Shown: positions 11,401-24,827 of the stretch, in pieces
Layout of the letters: every line of letters begins with the position of its first letter
Position numbering within the stretch: position 1 is the first letter of the stretch
NCBI RefSeq assembly: GCF_035046505.1
Contig: NC_089824.1
Location: 222,278,596 to 222,342,595, forward strand
DNA from: Tiliqua scincoides
Taxonomy: Eukaryota; Chordata; Lepidosauria; Squamata; Scincidae
Reading direction: 5' to 3'
Length of the DNA stretch: 64,000 bases
Made by a program: the position numbers and the translations under genes
Notes under the pieces: generated by a model
The model's database searches: none
Told to the model about the DNA's origin: nothing
What the model saw: only the letters and a program-made list of their open reading frames with translations

Positions 11401-14400
11401 CAATACCTCTCTTATTATCAAAATGTTTGTAATGAATATAGTTGCTCTTCTTTCAAATTTATATGTTGTAACTGTAAATAAATAGCCCAATAATTGGATT
11501 AGAAAGCAATGGAATAATATTTGTAAAACACACAACAAATATTTTATATGCAACAAATGTTCAGTTTGATCCTTGAGCTTGTTTTGAGTCACATGGTTTT
11601 CTGAAATCAGGTTCAGCTGATGTAAGGTAGAGATTTAAATCTAGAACTATGTTCAGCATACTTGATATTTTTTATGAAGGTGTAAGAAGAGAAAGCCCTC
11701 TCCACCAGCTCTATCCCTATTCGTTTAGCTGGCGTGTTTTGTTTGTAAATACCACAAGTGTAAGGAAGGTTTCATGCTACCGTACATACTGGGGCTTAGG
11801 ATGGTCCTTATCTCCTGTATACGAAAACCTGTACTTCATGTATTCATTGCTGTATTTTCTCTTTTTACTTGTGCGAAGAACTGAAGACTACGCCTTTTCA
11901 GTTTTGCATCAAAGTGTTGGATGTGTTCAGATAAATTCTTACTGACTTATTACTTTCCACATTCTGTTCCAGCTTTTTACTATCCATAGCTGAAAACACA
12001 TAGATTGATGACCAGAAACTAGCAGTTGGTGGGGCTTCCACAGCCAGCTAGCTGCCTTCCTTTCTGCCTTGCCAGCCTCGCAAGGCATTCTAATACAGAT
12101 CTGCCTTTTCCCGCCATTATTCCATTTTTTTGAGTATCCCTAAACATCCTGGCAAGTACCCCTGGGGTTACACATACCCCAGGTTGGGAATCGCTGATCT
12201 GTCTCATCCAGGAATTTCTGGAGCTGCATAATCGAGCACCTTACTCAAGAATATCAAATTGGAGAGGAATATAAATGTTTAGAATAAATGTTGGATCTTG
12301 AGTAGGATATTCTTTCATATAGCAGTCTGAAGCTCCTTACTCTAGAGCTGTTTTTCTCAAACTGCAGGTCAGGACCAATTAGATAGGTTGTGAGTCAATT
12401 TCAGGTGGGTCCGCCTTCATTTCAATGTGTATTTTATTTTAATATGTTAGGCTTGATGTTACCACAGTATGTGACTGCATTTGGGGAAATGTTACAAATC
12501 TGTACTTTGAACAGGCTACTATTTATATGCTTTTAACAATGGGGTTTACTCCTGTGTAAGTGTGGATAGGATTGCAGCCTTTGGGAATATTTTTTAAACA
12601 GACCAGCAGCTGTTAAACATTTTCCCATTTGATGCTGTCACTTTAGATCATGACATCACTTCCAGGTTAATGACGTCACTTCTGGTGGGTCCTAACAGAT
12701 TATTGTTCTAAAAAGTGGGTCCCAGTGCTGAAGAGTTCAAGAACCACTGCTTTAAAGAACTATGGCAAAGGATTTTCCCACTCTACCAGTTTTCCTGCTG
12801 TTTAGCACTCAGAGCAGCTATGCAATAGCTTGCCAGTTCTCCTGATCCCTTTTGTGCCCCCAATTCTTACCTGGAAAAGAGGGTGGTGTCTGGCTGCTGG
12901 GAGAGAGTTGCGTTAAGCTCCCCCCCCCCCCATCATCTGTTTCTTTCCCCCACAGGCGAAGTTCTACGTGGGGACCGTATTGTCAACACTCCATTCCAGG
13001 TTTTCATGAGTGCTGAGAAGAAGTGTGAGGTGTTATGCAACGTCCCCAACAAGCCCGTGGTGCTGACCAAGGAGGAGAGCAAACTGGTTGCTGAGCGAAT
13101 CCAGGAGGAGTACTACGTCCACCTGTGAGTCCTTCCCCCCTGGGCACCAGAGGGAGCAGTTCTGGAAAGGAGAGGGGAGCTCCTTTGGGAGCTGTTTGGA
13201 ACTAGCAGGCAGATGGGTCTGACTCCGGGGCTTTTCGTTGCAGCATTGCTGACAACCTGCCTGTGGCCTCCCGGTTGGAGTTGCCCTCAAACCGAGAGGA
13301 GGAAGAGAAGAACAAGGAGAAAGACATCCAGTTTGAGCACGGCTATCGACTTGGCTTCACCGACAGCAATAAGGTGAAGGCTCCTACTTTTGCTCGGGGT
13401 GGCTCTGCCTCCTGACAAATGCTGTTTTTTTTTTTAAAGCTGCTGCTAAAGCAAAAAGTGTTTTTTGAAGAAAATCAGGGCCTGCCAGTCAGTAGGTCTG
13501 GTTTGCTTGAGGCTTCATTTCCCCCATATGTGAAGAGTTGGGGGAAGAGGAACGTGGCAGACGGCGTGTCCTCCTAAAAAAACTCCCTGAGGCTGAGGAG
13601 TCCTCAGCCTTCCTAGGGAGATGCCATATGTTGCCCATGTTGATTCACGGGGTGTTCCCCCTTGAGGTGTTCCCCCCCCAGGGCTTCTAACATCCCTCTC
13701 CTTGCCTATCTGTTTCAGTTCTACCTGCACAACCACCTGTCTTTCATCCTTTACTATCACCGAGAGGAGGTGGAAGGGAACCAGGAGCCGTCCTACAGGG
13801 TGGTTCGCTTTGAAGTAGTTCCCCAGAGCTTTAACCTTGCTGGTAAGCTGTGTCCCCTGCTCTCTAGAAATGGAGCGAGAGCTGAAGATCTCTTTGGAGG
13901 TCCCAGCACTGTATGGGCTCTTTGGGTCCATCTTGGGTAAGGGAATGTAAGAAGTTGGTATCCCCATTACATGCTCTACGGCCATGTTTCAGAGGTGAGC
14001 CATGGGGAGAAGAGAGCTGCCCTTGCATGCTTGCAAGGGCTCGCCATCTGAGAGTGCTCTTAATATCCTCTGGCCAACCTTGGGCATAGTGTTGCCATAG
14101 CAGATGCCATAAAGGATAAGTGCAGAGGATTACCATGTGGCCTGAGTGTTCCTGTGCAAGGGGGCTCTAATTTTCTGAACCTCTGGATTTGGGGACATTT
14201 GGCCAAAGACAGGCATAGGTCTCCTGATGGTGAGTTTTTGCTCTCTAGATCTGAAAGCTGATAAGAAGGGTGCGTGTACCCTGCCTGAAGCACCCAATTC
14301 GCCGCCTCAAGAGATTGACCCCACGAAGGAAAACCAGCTACTCTTCACGTATTCTGTGCACTGGGAGGTAAGGGATAGGGCAGGGTGCTACTGAGGAGAG

Positions 14401-17400
14401 AAGCTGACTGGGGGGGGTGGAGGTGTCTTGAGGTCAGTGCAAGAGAAGTGATGGGAGACTCGTGCAAGAATTGGGATGTCGTGACAGAGAAGGAGCTTGG
14501 CTGAGCCAGTGCTGAGCTTGGTTCTGAAGTCCTGCTGTTTTTAAGAGACTGTTGGCTCCCATATATTCTCTGCCAAGAGTTGAGACTTATTGGATGGGCC
14601 ACTTCCTTTGGATGCTGCTTCTGTTTGAAGTAAGATTAAAACATCCACTAGAGGTGAAGCTGTGGAACTGTTTTTGGTGGTAGTGCCCTTGTTGGGGAAC
14701 TCCCTCCCAAGTCAACTCCCCCCCCCAACCCCACTCTGTTAAGACCTCTGTGTTCTGCTAAGCCTTAAGAACATAAGAACAGCCCCACTGGATCAGGCCA
14801 GAGGCCCATCTAGTCCAGCTTCCTGTATCTCACAGCGGCCCACCTAATGCCCCAGGGAGCACACCAGATAACAAGAGACCTGCACCCTGGTGCCCTCCCT
14901 TGCACCTGGCATTCTGACATAGCCCATTTCTAAAATCAGGAGGTTGCACATACACATCATGGCTTGTAACCCATAATGGATTTTTCCTCCAGAAACTTGT
15001 CCAATCCCCTTTTAAAGGCATCCAGGCCAGATGCCGTCACCACATTCTGCGGCAAGGAGTTCCACAGACCAGCCGCACGCTGAGTAAAGAAATATTTTCT
15101 TTTGTCTGTTCTAACTCTCCCAGCACTCAATTTTAGTGGAAGTCCCCTGGTTCTGGTGCTGTGTGAGAGCGTAAAGACCATCTCGCTATCCACTCTGTCC
15201 ATCCCCTGCATAATTTTGTATGTCTCAATCATGTCCCCCCTCAGGTGCCTCTTTTCTAGGCTGAAGAGGCCCAAACGCCATAGCCTTTCCTCATAAGGAA
15301 GGTGCCCCAGCCCCATAATCATCTTAGTCGCTCTCTTTTGCACCTTTTCCATTTCCACTATGTCTTTTTTGAGATGCGGCGACCAGAACTGGACACAATA
15401 CTCCAGGTGTGGCCTTACCATCGATTTGTACAACGGCATTATAATACTAGTCGTTTTGTTCTCAATACCTTTCCTAATGATCCCAAGCATAGAATTGGCC
15501 TTCTTCACTGCCGCCGCTCATTGGGTCGACACTTTCATCGAGCTGTCCACCACCAACCCAAGATCTCTCTCCTGATCTGTCACAGACAGCTCAGAACCCA
15601 TCAGCCTATATGTGAAGTTTTGATTTTTTGCCCCAGTGTGCATGACTTTACACTTCACTAGGAAAGTAGCTTGCTGCTTAGCATTGGCCGTGTTTAGGGG
15701 TGTCAAACATTTGAAACTGTCTTTATATTGAGTCTCCTGTGGCAGATTCCTCTCTAGTAGCCTAATCCTACCTAAATCACCCTGCCAATGCAGCCATGCC
15801 ACCGGATACCTCCAGTGAGGAGGCAGTTCCAGAGATCTCCTCCGGGTAAGGGACCATTGTTCCCTTGCTAGGGGTAAGCCCTCACTGCCCCTCTGGGTCC
15901 ACTTTGGGAATTGGTGACACTGTTGCTGCCAATACTGCCACCAGCCTTGATCCATTTTCCTTCCCACCCCAGTCTCCTCCATGCTCCTCCCCCCTCCCTG
16001 CCTTCTTCCCACTTGCTGCTCTTATTTAGTGGCACTGGGGTTCATGGGTGTGCTGCTGGTGGCGGCATCCCAGCCACACTGAATGACATGTTGCCATTTG
16101 CAACAGCCGTAAAGGACCTTGCAGTGCCCAAACTAACATTCCAGCAGTGCAAGGCTCCAGTAGATTTGGGCCGTAAGACCTGTAGTCTCTCCCAGTTCTG
16201 CCTGAGATGCTGGGGATTGAATCTGAGACCTTCTGTCTGTCAAGCAAGTGCTCTGCTCTGCTCCCTTGACTTGTTCCTTTTAAAAAAAAAAAAGAATTGT
16301 GTTGCTTTAGAACGTTTTGAGATAGAATGATCTGCCTTGAGGGCCTTGACTGTAAAGCAGTATGTGTAAGTAAAAATGAAATAGATTTGCTGGATATGTC
16401 ACTTGCTTTGGGTTTCCATGGGAATAGTGGCGGCACCCACCACTGTGGGCACCCAGCACACTGGCCTGTGTGTGTTGATTGGTTTACTGAGCGTGCTAAT
16501 CTTCTCCTTTAGGAAAGTGACATCAAATGGGCTTCTCGTTGGGACACCTACCTTACCATGAGTGATGTGCAGATACATTGGTTCTCCATCATTAACTCTG
16601 TGGTGGTTGTCTTCTTCCTTTCAGGTGAGAAAAAGCCAGCTTACGGGGGTGGTGGTGGAGGGAATTGCTTCGTCAGGCACTGATTGGGGACCCTCATGTG
16701 GACAGTGTCTGCCCAGTTGTGCCAGTGTTTAAGTTCATACAAAGTATTCAGTGAATGCAAATCCATCTCATTCTGCCTCTTCCCATCTTCAGAAATGCTG
16801 CATGTGTTGTGTGCTGCTGATTGGACAGCATCAGTAGATAGATATCCTCCCCCCAGGGTATGCTTGGCTTGTGTTTTTCAGGTATTCTCAGCATGATCAT
16901 CATCCGGACGCTCCGAAAGGACATTGCCAACTACAACAAGGAAGATGACATTGTAAGAGTTGTCTGTGCTCATGGGGTAGTCGGTTGGAGGGTCTTGGTG
17001 GGATTTCCAGAATTCCCTGTTGGAAAGGGGACTAGTGGTGGTAGGGGGAAAGATGGCCAATAAAATTAATGGAAGGGCGAGTCAGTCGGAATCCTTGTGG
17101 CTAAACTGTGTTTTGTGAATTCTTTGCCAGCCTCACTAGGCCTACTCTCTTTTTCTTACTAAAATGGAATTGTTTCAGATGCAGGCAGCACCCAGAAGCC
17201 ATTTTAAGCTCTTCTGAAATTGGAGGTGAAGTGATGGAAGTGCCTGTGTATAGAGGGAGTGCCCTGAGGACACATTTCTCCCCTGTACTTTTTTCTGAGC
17301 CCAGTTTGCTCAGAAAAGCAATCTTGCTTTGTGTTGCTACAGGAAGACACCATGGAAGAATCTGGATGGAAGCTGGTGCACGGCGATGTCTTCAGGCCTC

Positions 17401-20400
17401 CCCAGTATCCCATGATCCTCAGCTCACTGTTGGGCTCTGGAATCCAGCTTTTTTGCATGATCCTTATTGTTATTTGTGAGTAGTCATTCTTATCATGAAC
17501 AGTGGCCATTGATTCCTTTGGCCCATTCAACAGTTAGCTGACTCCTCATCTCTGAGTTCCAGGATTAGTAGGACAGCCCCTAGAGTAGGGGTAGAAAACG
17601 TGTGTTAAGAATATTTCAAAAAGTGGAGGCAGCAGTTCCAGAACTTGGACTCCTTCCTGTATGAGCAATGTGGCTGTTTTGGCATAGCCAGATCCTGGTC
17701 TGCCCACAGCCATTCTTGTGTAGCTGTCAGGGTTAGAACACTAGCGACAGGAACACCTGGATTCAAATTCCCCCTCACCCAGAGGACTTTGAACTAGTCA
17801 CTCTTACTTCACCTAAGCTACCTCTCAGGGTGGTTGTGAGGATAAAATTTTCACCATGTGAGTTGCCCTGAGGAAGGGTGTTATTAAAGAAACAAACACT
17901 AAATAAAATCTGCTCTTCCAGAGCTTTGTGGTTTAGACCAATGGCCTCTGGTAGTCTTTGACCCCCCCCCCCTTCTTGTCTTGCAGTTGTGGCCATGCTG
18001 GGAATGCTGTCTCCCTCTAGCCGGGGAGCTCTGATGACCACCGCCTGCTTCCTCTTCATGTTTATGGGGTAGGTGTGGCTTCTGCTTTGTGCCTGTTGTG
18101 CTTGTACCAGATGGCTGATGGGAGGTGGATGACTGTCTGCTTTTCTGCCCTACCCCAGGGTTTTTGGAGGCTTCTCTGCTGGTCGGTTATATCGAACTCT
18201 GAAAGGCCATCGGTGGAAGAAAGGAGCTTTCTGCGTAAGTGATTTTTGGGAGTCTAGGGAGGCAAGGGAGTCTTAATCAGAATCAGTTTGTGGGAAGCCT
18301 CATCAGAACTTAGTGAAGTGGTGCTGTTCCGGTTGTTGTGGAGATTGGAGGGCAATGTGTGGAGCAGCAGCTGGAATTATCGTCGGTGCAATCCGGGGAC
18401 TGGCTCCCTGAGTGGCAGTTCAGCCTGTGGGCCATTATGCAGTCTCAGCTTTCTAAGAGATTCTCAGGTTGCTTAAATCTATGCTGAACTGGTGCAGTTG
18501 CCAAACACTGCCAGATTCCAGCTGCTTGCCAATGCTGTCTTCTTGCATCCAGCTGTGATCTGGCTCGGTTATACCCATCTGCTCTCTTTCTTGTAGACAG
18601 CCACCCTTTACCCTGGAGTTGTCTTTGGGATATGCTTCGTCTTGAATTGTTTCATCTGGGGCAAACACTCATCTGGAGCGGTGCGTATCTCTTCCTTCCC
18701 CTCCCACTCCCAAGTGTTCCTCTCTCTTGCAAACCAGCCTATTCTTCTCTGACTTTTGAATTCATGGTTTATATATGTTTTTAGACAGCCACGGGCATTG
18801 CACTCCTGTTTTAAATCAAGCAACACATCATTTTGAAATGAATTGTTCTGATACACAACAAATGTTGACTAAGCATTTTTAAACTGTCTTTGTGTTGCCT
18901 TTGCAAGTGCACACACACGTTCGCACACACACAAAATGAATTTTCTCATCGCGGCAGCATCCTACACCCTCTGAAAGCAGTCTGCATGGCAGTGGAATGG
19001 GGAGATGTTTCTTTCTCCAGTGGTAGGGTATTGTGATTTAACGATATAGCAACCACCTCTAACTCTGAGTTGTCCACAATGCTCTGTGGACATCCAAGCA
19101 GGACACACTTTGGATTAATAGTCATGGTCTCTGTTGGTGCATTTGTATTCTTCCCAGACTCTTCTCAGGGTAGCTGCCACATTTCTATTGAGCACCCCTG
19201 CTATACAGCCTCCTAATGACTATCCACAGAGAAGTTAACAAGTTGCTGGGGCAGTACTCCTGCAGGTGCTTAAGTGGGCAGTTCAAGATGTTTTCCAGGT
19301 CTCTTCTCAGTCTCTACCACAGAGCCTTTGTGGCAAATCATACTGACTGGGCTGTCTTTGCAGGTCCCTTTCCCCACAATGCTGGCTCTCCTGTGCATGT
19401 GGTTTGGCATCTCCTTGCCCCTGGTCTATCTGGGTTACTACTTTGGATTTCGCAAGCAGCCGTATGACAATCCTGTGCGAACTAATCAAATCCCAAGGCA
19501 GATTCCGGAGCAGAGGTGGTACATGAACAGATTTGTAGGGTGAGTGAAAAGTCTGATTTGCCTTAGTTTTCTATGGGCAACAAATCAATTGCAGCAAAAT
19601 TGCCTGGAAGGATCCCTTCACCATTCTCTGTTCCTTTCTGTCAGCCTCTTGTCAGATCAGGAACAAGAGCCACAGTGCTCTTGTGCTGCTTTTGGCTGGC
19701 TTTGGGGTGACATCTGAGTCATCCAGCGTTTAAGAACTCCTTTTGCCCAGAGACCAGGTAGGTGCACTTCCATGTACCAGTATTAGGTCTCTGTGCAGAA
19801 CACACCAAGTTTTCTATGTGCTTGGGCTTAAAAAGCCTCAGTTTGATGACGTCAAGTTACCTGACTAGAGAAAGGGAACCCACTTGACTTTTCAATCTCA
19901 CCCCTTTTCTAGTTGCAGGAAAGTGACTCTAGATGATCAGGAATTTTCTGACCCCACAAAACCTTGTGTTCACTAGTACTGGAGTTTCAGGCAGACAAAA
20001 GATAGGCTGCTTGCCAGTAGTTTTTTAGGTTGCTGAACCTGCACAGGAGTTTCTGGGGAGTTGTGACTGAAAAAGTAGAAATATAGGCAAGAAAAATAGG
20101 GGAAGAAAGAGAGCATTCATCACAGACAAATTAAAAATGAATAAATCTTTGTGCCAGAGGACTGAAAGGTAGCCAGTGTAACACCAATATTTGAAAAGGG
20201 ACCTAAGACGGATGCAAAAAATTACATGTCTGTCAACATCTGTTCTGGGTAAACTGGTGGAAATGGTCACAGTGGAGGGAAGTAAGCCTTCTGAGGGTCT
20301 GTCTTGGGACTGGTGCTTTAACTTATCCATCACTGATCTGGAGGTTGGGCTAAACAGAGAGGGGGCCAAGTTTGCAGGCGACACCAAACTATTCAGTATG

Positions 20401-23400
20401 GTTAAAACCACAACAGATTGTGAAGTGATCCACAGGGCCTTTCCAGACTGGAATACTGGGCATCCAGAAGGCAAATGTGATTCAGTGACAAGAAGTGTAA
20501 AGTAAGGCACAATGGGGGGAAAAAATCAACTTCATATACACAATGATGGGGTCTGGTCTGCCAGAGATGAACCAGGAAAGAGAACTTGGGGTCATGGGAA
20601 ACTCCTAGGCAGCCCCAGGGCTTACACAGAAGTCAGTAAAAATCATTTTTATATACCTCTCTGTTGCCTCTGGGTTACGTCCACCACCACCACAGAATGC
20701 AGAGTGCAGCTTTTTGGCATAGCCTGCATTGGCACTGGTGGGAGAGACTATTAGGCCATTAAGAACATAATGGGGCAGTCCTAAATAGTTCACAATGCAG
20801 TAACCTCAAGTGTGGGCATGAGATGTATGTCACCCATTGGATCTGAACCTTATAAAACCAGCACACTCATGATAACCGTCTCTCTCACTTTGCACTTTAG
20901 GATTCTTATGGCTGGAATTCTGCCGTTTGGGGCCATGTTCATTGAGCTCTTCTTCATTTTCAGTGTAAGCATCGTTGCCACCCTCTCTTTCAGAAAGGGT
21001 CTTATCAAGACTAGTGTGTGTTGGATGGGTGTTGGTGTCCTTCTGTTGAAGAGTGATGTGTACACATGTTTCATATGCCCCATATTTTGCTCTCCAGAGA
21101 CTTTGTGCCCCTCCCCCTGTCCTGCTGAGGTGTGCAAGCTTTACTTTCCAGGCCTTGGAGTCAGACATGGCCCTGCAGAGACTTCTTGACTGGGCTACTG
21201 CAATTCCAGAACCATTGAAGTGACTCTATTTGACTCATTTGGAGGGGGCTGATATTTTTTGTAATTACCTCTTCTTGGGAAGTGCCTTGAAAGAAGTTGG
21301 TGGTCCCTCACTGCTGAGGAGAGCAGGGTGCCCTTCAGCAGCTCCTCATGCTTCCCTGAGGTTGTAGACTTCTGCTGCTGAGAGTTCTTTGAGAACTTGT
21401 ACCCTTTGGGGTGTCCAAGCTGGACTTTATTTGGGGCACCGGAACAGGGCTGGCCTGAATGCACAAGCAACCCAAGCAGTCACCTGGGACAACTGAGTCT
21501 CTGAGGGTGCCAGTGTGTGGGTTGGGGAGGGAAGGGGCATCCTATTGGGGAGGTCTACCTCTTCTCTTTTCCTTCCCCCCCCCCCCACAATCAGAGTGCA
21601 CCCAGCCACTTGGGGTAGGCCTAGGCCTGAATTAAAGTGTTTCCCTGCTATGAGCTGGTAGCAGGTCCTTCGGTAAGTCCTGCTTGCTCAGCCTCAGTAG
21701 AAGAGCAGCAAGCAGAATTATTGTCAGAAGGAGCACTGTGAAGATCACAAAGCACTCTCATATGGATGTAACTCGTGGTGGCAGAAGGGTTTGAAGCAGC
21801 TGTTCTTGCCTTGAGTCTGCAACAATTCTCTCCTCTGAGCCTGCCACTACTCTAAATTCCAGGAGGGGAACTTGTTAAGTCTCTGGCAGCAAAGAAAAGC
21901 AAAGGTTTGCAGCAAAAGACGTAGCTCCTTTCCATTGGGGTGGTCAAGTCTATGTCTGGACTGCCCTACTTCAGATGGGAACCGGCATGAGTGAATTCTT
22001 CCCCATATGCCATGACCACTATTGGTGTAAAAACTTACAGAAGTAAATAAATAATAATAAATAATAAACTTTATTTATATCCCGCCCTTCTCCCTAAAGG
22101 GACCCAAAGGGACCTAAAGTAAAGATGCACCCATTGCTTTTCTTTGCCACTCTAAGACTCTGGGGACAATTCTTGAGGGACATTATCAAGTCCTTTTCTC
22201 TCTCTCTCCCGATTCAGGCAATTTGGGAGAACCAGTTTTACTACCTCTTTGGCTTCCTTTTCTTGGTTTTCATCATCCTCGTAGTTTCCTGCTCCCAGAT
22301 CAGCATTGTCATGGTGTACTTCCAGCTGTGTGCGGAGGTAAGATGCTATATGTACCCCCAGGACATTTTGCAGAAGAGTTCATGGGTTGGTGTGGCAATG
22401 CAGTCCAGTTCTGCAAGGTACTTGCCAATGCAACCCGAGTCCTATTCAATGCAGTGGAACTGACTCCTATGTCAAGGTATAGGATTGCAACCAGAGTGCT
22501 CTCATCTTTGAGTATATAGGTGTGGCATCGTGGAACCAGTTTGAGGATGTGGTGGAAAGGATACATGGCTCAGACCTGGGCAGAGAAACACCCTTCATTC
22601 TCAAGTGTGTTGGCCAGTTTGTACACTTGGCAAAAAGAATGACAAAGCTTTTTCCTGGACTCTGCAAATGCGAGAGGTGCTGCTTGAATGTGTCCCCTGT
22701 ATTTTGAAAAAAAAATACCCTTTCTGTGTGCCAGGAGGGTTGTTTGTGGGGGAGCCTTTGAACATGCAACCCCATCCTAACTGCAGCAGCACGTGTCTGG
22801 GACAAGGTTTCTACTTGATTCTGTTGAGTCTATAAACTGGCTGTGTCAAATGGGAGTTGATATTTTACTCTGTAGCCAGGAGGTCTGACGCTTTCTGTCC
22901 CTGTTTATTAGATGCTTCCTCCCTTCTCCGAAGCAAACTTTCTTGAACTATCCAGGTCTCCTTTTTATGCATCTTGTTGTCTCCTGAATCTCCCCTACCC
23001 CAAATCCACCGGTTTGTCCATCCTTCCCAGGACATTGAGAATGCTGAATCAAAGGCGGGTAGAAGAAGTGGCACATTGTCCCATTTGTACTATGCCATGT
23101 CTGCAGTCTGGCAGGTGATGTCTTGCGTCCAGTGGGGGGCTTTTGCCTGCTGTTTCTTTCTCTCGTGGACTGGCAAGCTGCTCTTGGAAGACTTCTGGGC
23201 ACCCTGAAAGCAATTTGCCATGCAGCAAGGACTGGGGGGAGGAATGCTGCTTTTTGGGCAGATGGTGGGGAGGAAGAATATGGACTGGATATTAATTCCT
23301 GGAACTTGTAACTTTGGGCATATCTATCTGCACCTTGCATCCTTTAAATGTGCCTCACAAAGCCAGAGCTGCTTTTAGCCAGCGGAAAGTTATTTTGTAA

Positions 23401-24827
23401 CCAACTTGCAGTGTGTGCAACCAGGTGAAAGAGAGCTGGTGTAGCAGAGCGGTGAAGAGACTGAGCTATGAATCAAGACTCCCCTGGTCTGAATCTCACT
23501 TCTGCCATGAATTCCTAGGTTACCTTAGGAATTCCTTTCCCTCTTAACCTCGGTCTCCCCCATCTGCAAAATGGGGATACTTGCCTTACAGAGTTGTTGT
23601 GAAGCACTTTCCACACTCAGAAAGCACTATGCAAAGTGCTTATTGATATTATGTTATTGTTATTGTTAAAGAAAATAAGCTTACCTGGATCCAAGTGTTG
23701 CCCTTATAACAAGGAAGAGAATTGCTTTCTCCATGTCCCCTTCGTGCTGTGATGTGGTAGGGAGGAAACTTGTCCCTTTCCAGTGTGAGCTGGCTCCTAC
23801 ACCAACTTTCCAGCTTTTTTTGTGTGGACAACCATGTCTGAGATTTGTAGCAGGCGTGAAGGGCCTTGATTGAGTAGTGCTGCCTCCCTCTCTCCCAATA
23901 TTACAACTAGGCGTCATCCAATGAAATGGGTTGGATTTAGGATGGACAAAAGGAGGCACTTCACACAAATGTGGAATTTGTTGCCGCAAGGTGTAGTGAT
24001 GGCCACCTGCTTGGATGGCTTTGAAACGGGATTGAACAAATCCAAACCTAACACTGGCTACTAATTGACATGGTTATGTGCTACCTTCAAGCTTAGTGGC
24101 AGTGTGCCTCTGAACACCAGTTGTAGGGGAGCAGTGGTGTGGGGGGGGGACACCTCGGCTTTTGCCTGTGGGTTGCCAAGAGGCACCTGGATGGCCACTG
24201 TGGGAAATGGGATGCCGGATTAGGTGGACCCCCTTGGGTCCAAGTCCAGCAGCACTTTCCATGCATTCCTACTGCAGTGTGTCACTTGTACTTTCCTTGT
24301 GCTTTGGCAGGATTATCGGTGGTGGTGGAGGACGTTTCTCGTGTCTGGAGGATCTGCCTTTTATGTCTTGATTTATGCAGTCTTCTACTTTGTGAATAAG
24401 GTACTGTTGCCATCTTTCCTGGGTCAGAACCCTGTTTTCCTTACAACCTCAGTAGTTGCGTGATATGTGAGACAAGAGTGAGGGGGATGTAGTGTCAGAA
24501 GAGAAACTATTGGTGACTTCCTTAAGCAACCTGACAGAAATCTCTAGGTTTTGGTATGTGAGGAGGGTGAGGAGATGTTGAGAGTACTTCTTGTGCTGTT
24601 CTTCCCCCTCCCGCCATCATCTAATCTGACTGTTTGGGTACCTTTATGCCTGGCCTCATTCTGGTTTCCTCTTCCAGCTGGACATCGTCGAGTTCATTCC
24701 CTCTTTGCTGTACTTTGGTTACACAGCCCTCATGGTGCTGTCCTTCTGGCTCCTGACGGGAACCATCGGCTTCTATGCAGCCTACATGTTTGTCCGCAAG
24801 ATCTATGCTGCTGTGAAAATAGATTGA
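8425..24827 (+). CDS. TM9SF4: TM9SF4, transmembrane 9 superfamily member 4 (first exon missing)
   Basis: Nonaspanin of the Golgi and early endosome. In other animals the family helps sort glycine-rich transmembrane segments and supports phagocytosis and adhesion. Seventeen exons join in one frame: 8425-8538, 10614-10713, 12956-13124, 13244-13373, 13719-13842, 14249-14367, 16513-16624, 16882-16952, 17343-17475, 17987-18068, 18159-18234, 18597-18680, 19364-19539, 20901-20964, 22218-22337, 24311-24400 and 24678-24827. They total 1914 nt, or 637 residues plus TGA, and every junction is GT-AG. Human TM9SF4 has 642 residues, so only a few N-terminal codons are missing; they must lie in an exon before the window. 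The first exon gives the hydrophobic core of the signal peptide ([13 protein letters not shown]) followed by FYVPGVAP. A luminal domain runs to about residue 265, then nine hydrophobic segments follow (e.g. [25 protein letters not shown]). The C-terminus VKID fits the COPI-binding KXD/E retention signal of this family. No break is seen. Human comparison is from memory. Confidence 0.97.
9268..9741. mobile_element. Tigger/mariner-like short DNA transposon
   Basis: The left end reads CTGTGGGCCATTGGTATCC. The reverse complement of the right end reads CAACGGGCCCTTCTTACCC. Both are flanked by TA (9266-9267 and 9742-9743). The terminal repeats are only partly alike, so this is an old non-autonomous copy inside TM9SF4 intron 2 by the window's exon count. 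Confidence 0.55.
9766..9912 (-). mobile_element. L2-like LINE 3' tail
   Basis: It reads TTATATCCCACCCTCC followed by an A-rich stretch with AATAAAATAAATAAAACATT. The same arrangement is typical of reversed L2-type 3' ends in lizards. Assigned by pattern only. Confidence 0.4.
12348..12749. mobile_element. Non-autonomous hAT element
   Basis: The left end is CTGTTTTTCTCAAAC and the right end is GTTCAAGAACCACTG, imperfect inverted repeats of the CAGTGGTTCTCAAAC type. Flanking 8-mers CTCTAGAG and CTTTAAAG agree at 6 of 8 positions, consistent with a decayed hAT target duplication. Its internal GTGGGTCCCAGTGCT is shared with the fragment at 38279-38375. Confidence 0.7.
14640..14765 (+). mobile_element. 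Possible L2-like fragment
   Basis: GGGGAACTCCCTCCC and the surrounding text resemble the C-terminal coding end of L2-type LINEs, as in the copies at 4428 and 52190. A CR1-like copy (14766) begins at its right edge. Weak call. Confidence 0.3.
14766..15657 (-). mobile_element. CR1-like LINE, 3'-end copy
   Basis: A 5'-truncated copy in a TM9SF4 intron. One open frame of 183 residues (15508-14957) runs through the C-terminal RT region, with [35 protein letters not shown] and WNSLPQNVV. Upstream, the RT segment [13 protein letters not shown] and [11 protein letters not shown] is present in a joined frame (about 15657-15518). The 3' end has the usual TTCTTATG repeats at 14766-14785. Confidence 0.9.
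15755..16060. repeat. Unclassified interspersed repeat
   Basis: CCTAATCCTACC with later GGTAAGGGACCATTGTTCCC resembles text at 39190-39350 (GGCAAGGGGAATTATTTCCC), suggesting a shared non-coding repeat family. No termini were identified. Confidence 0.3.
17712..17912 (+). mobile_element. tRNA-derived SINE
   Basis: The tract has a B-box-like GGATTCAAATTCC, then CCTCTCAGGGTGGTTGTGAGG and GGATAAAAT, the usual body of a common squamate tRNA-derived SINE. It ends in an AATAAA-rich tail. It lies in the TM9SF4 intron before the exon at 17987. Confidence 0.65.
20155..20640 (+). mobile_element. Old degraded CR1-like LINE fragment
   Basis: Plus-strand remnants of an RT domain: CCAGTGTAACACCAATATTT (the VTPIF region), then [19 protein letters not shown] around 20365-20420, where the catalytic FADD is changed to FAGD. 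The reading frame is broken in several places. Much older than the copies at 493 or 57776. Confidence 0.75.
22040..22105 (-). mobile_element. L2-like LINE 3' tail
   Basis: AATAATAAACTTTATTTATA followed by TCCCGCCCTTCTCCC is the reversed end of an L2-type element, with its AT-rich simple tail. Confidence 0.5.
23424..23668 (+). mobile_element. MIR-like tRNA-derived SINE
   Basis: AGAGCTGGTGTAGCAGAGCG (A-box-like), TGGTCTGAATCTCACTTCTG (B-box-like), CAAAATGGGGATACTTGCCT and TTGTTGTGAAG occur in the order seen in MIR/CORE SINEs. The tail is TTATTGTTATTGTT. Confidence 0.65.
23870..24064 (+). mobile_element. Old CR1-like LINE 3' coding fragment
   Basis: An open frame reads [20 protein letters not shown] and [17 protein letters not shown]. 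This aligns with [20 protein letters not shown] and the following DAFKRGLDK segment of the younger copies. A diverged remnant of the same clade. Confidence 0.8.

Noticed and set aside
16153-16330. Small plus-strand frame ending after the A run near 16280
   Set aside because: Intronic, with no similarity to TM9SF4 and no splice-site support.
17712-17912. Functional tRNA gene
   Set aside because: Only box-like remnants within a SINE; no cloverleaf could be drawn.
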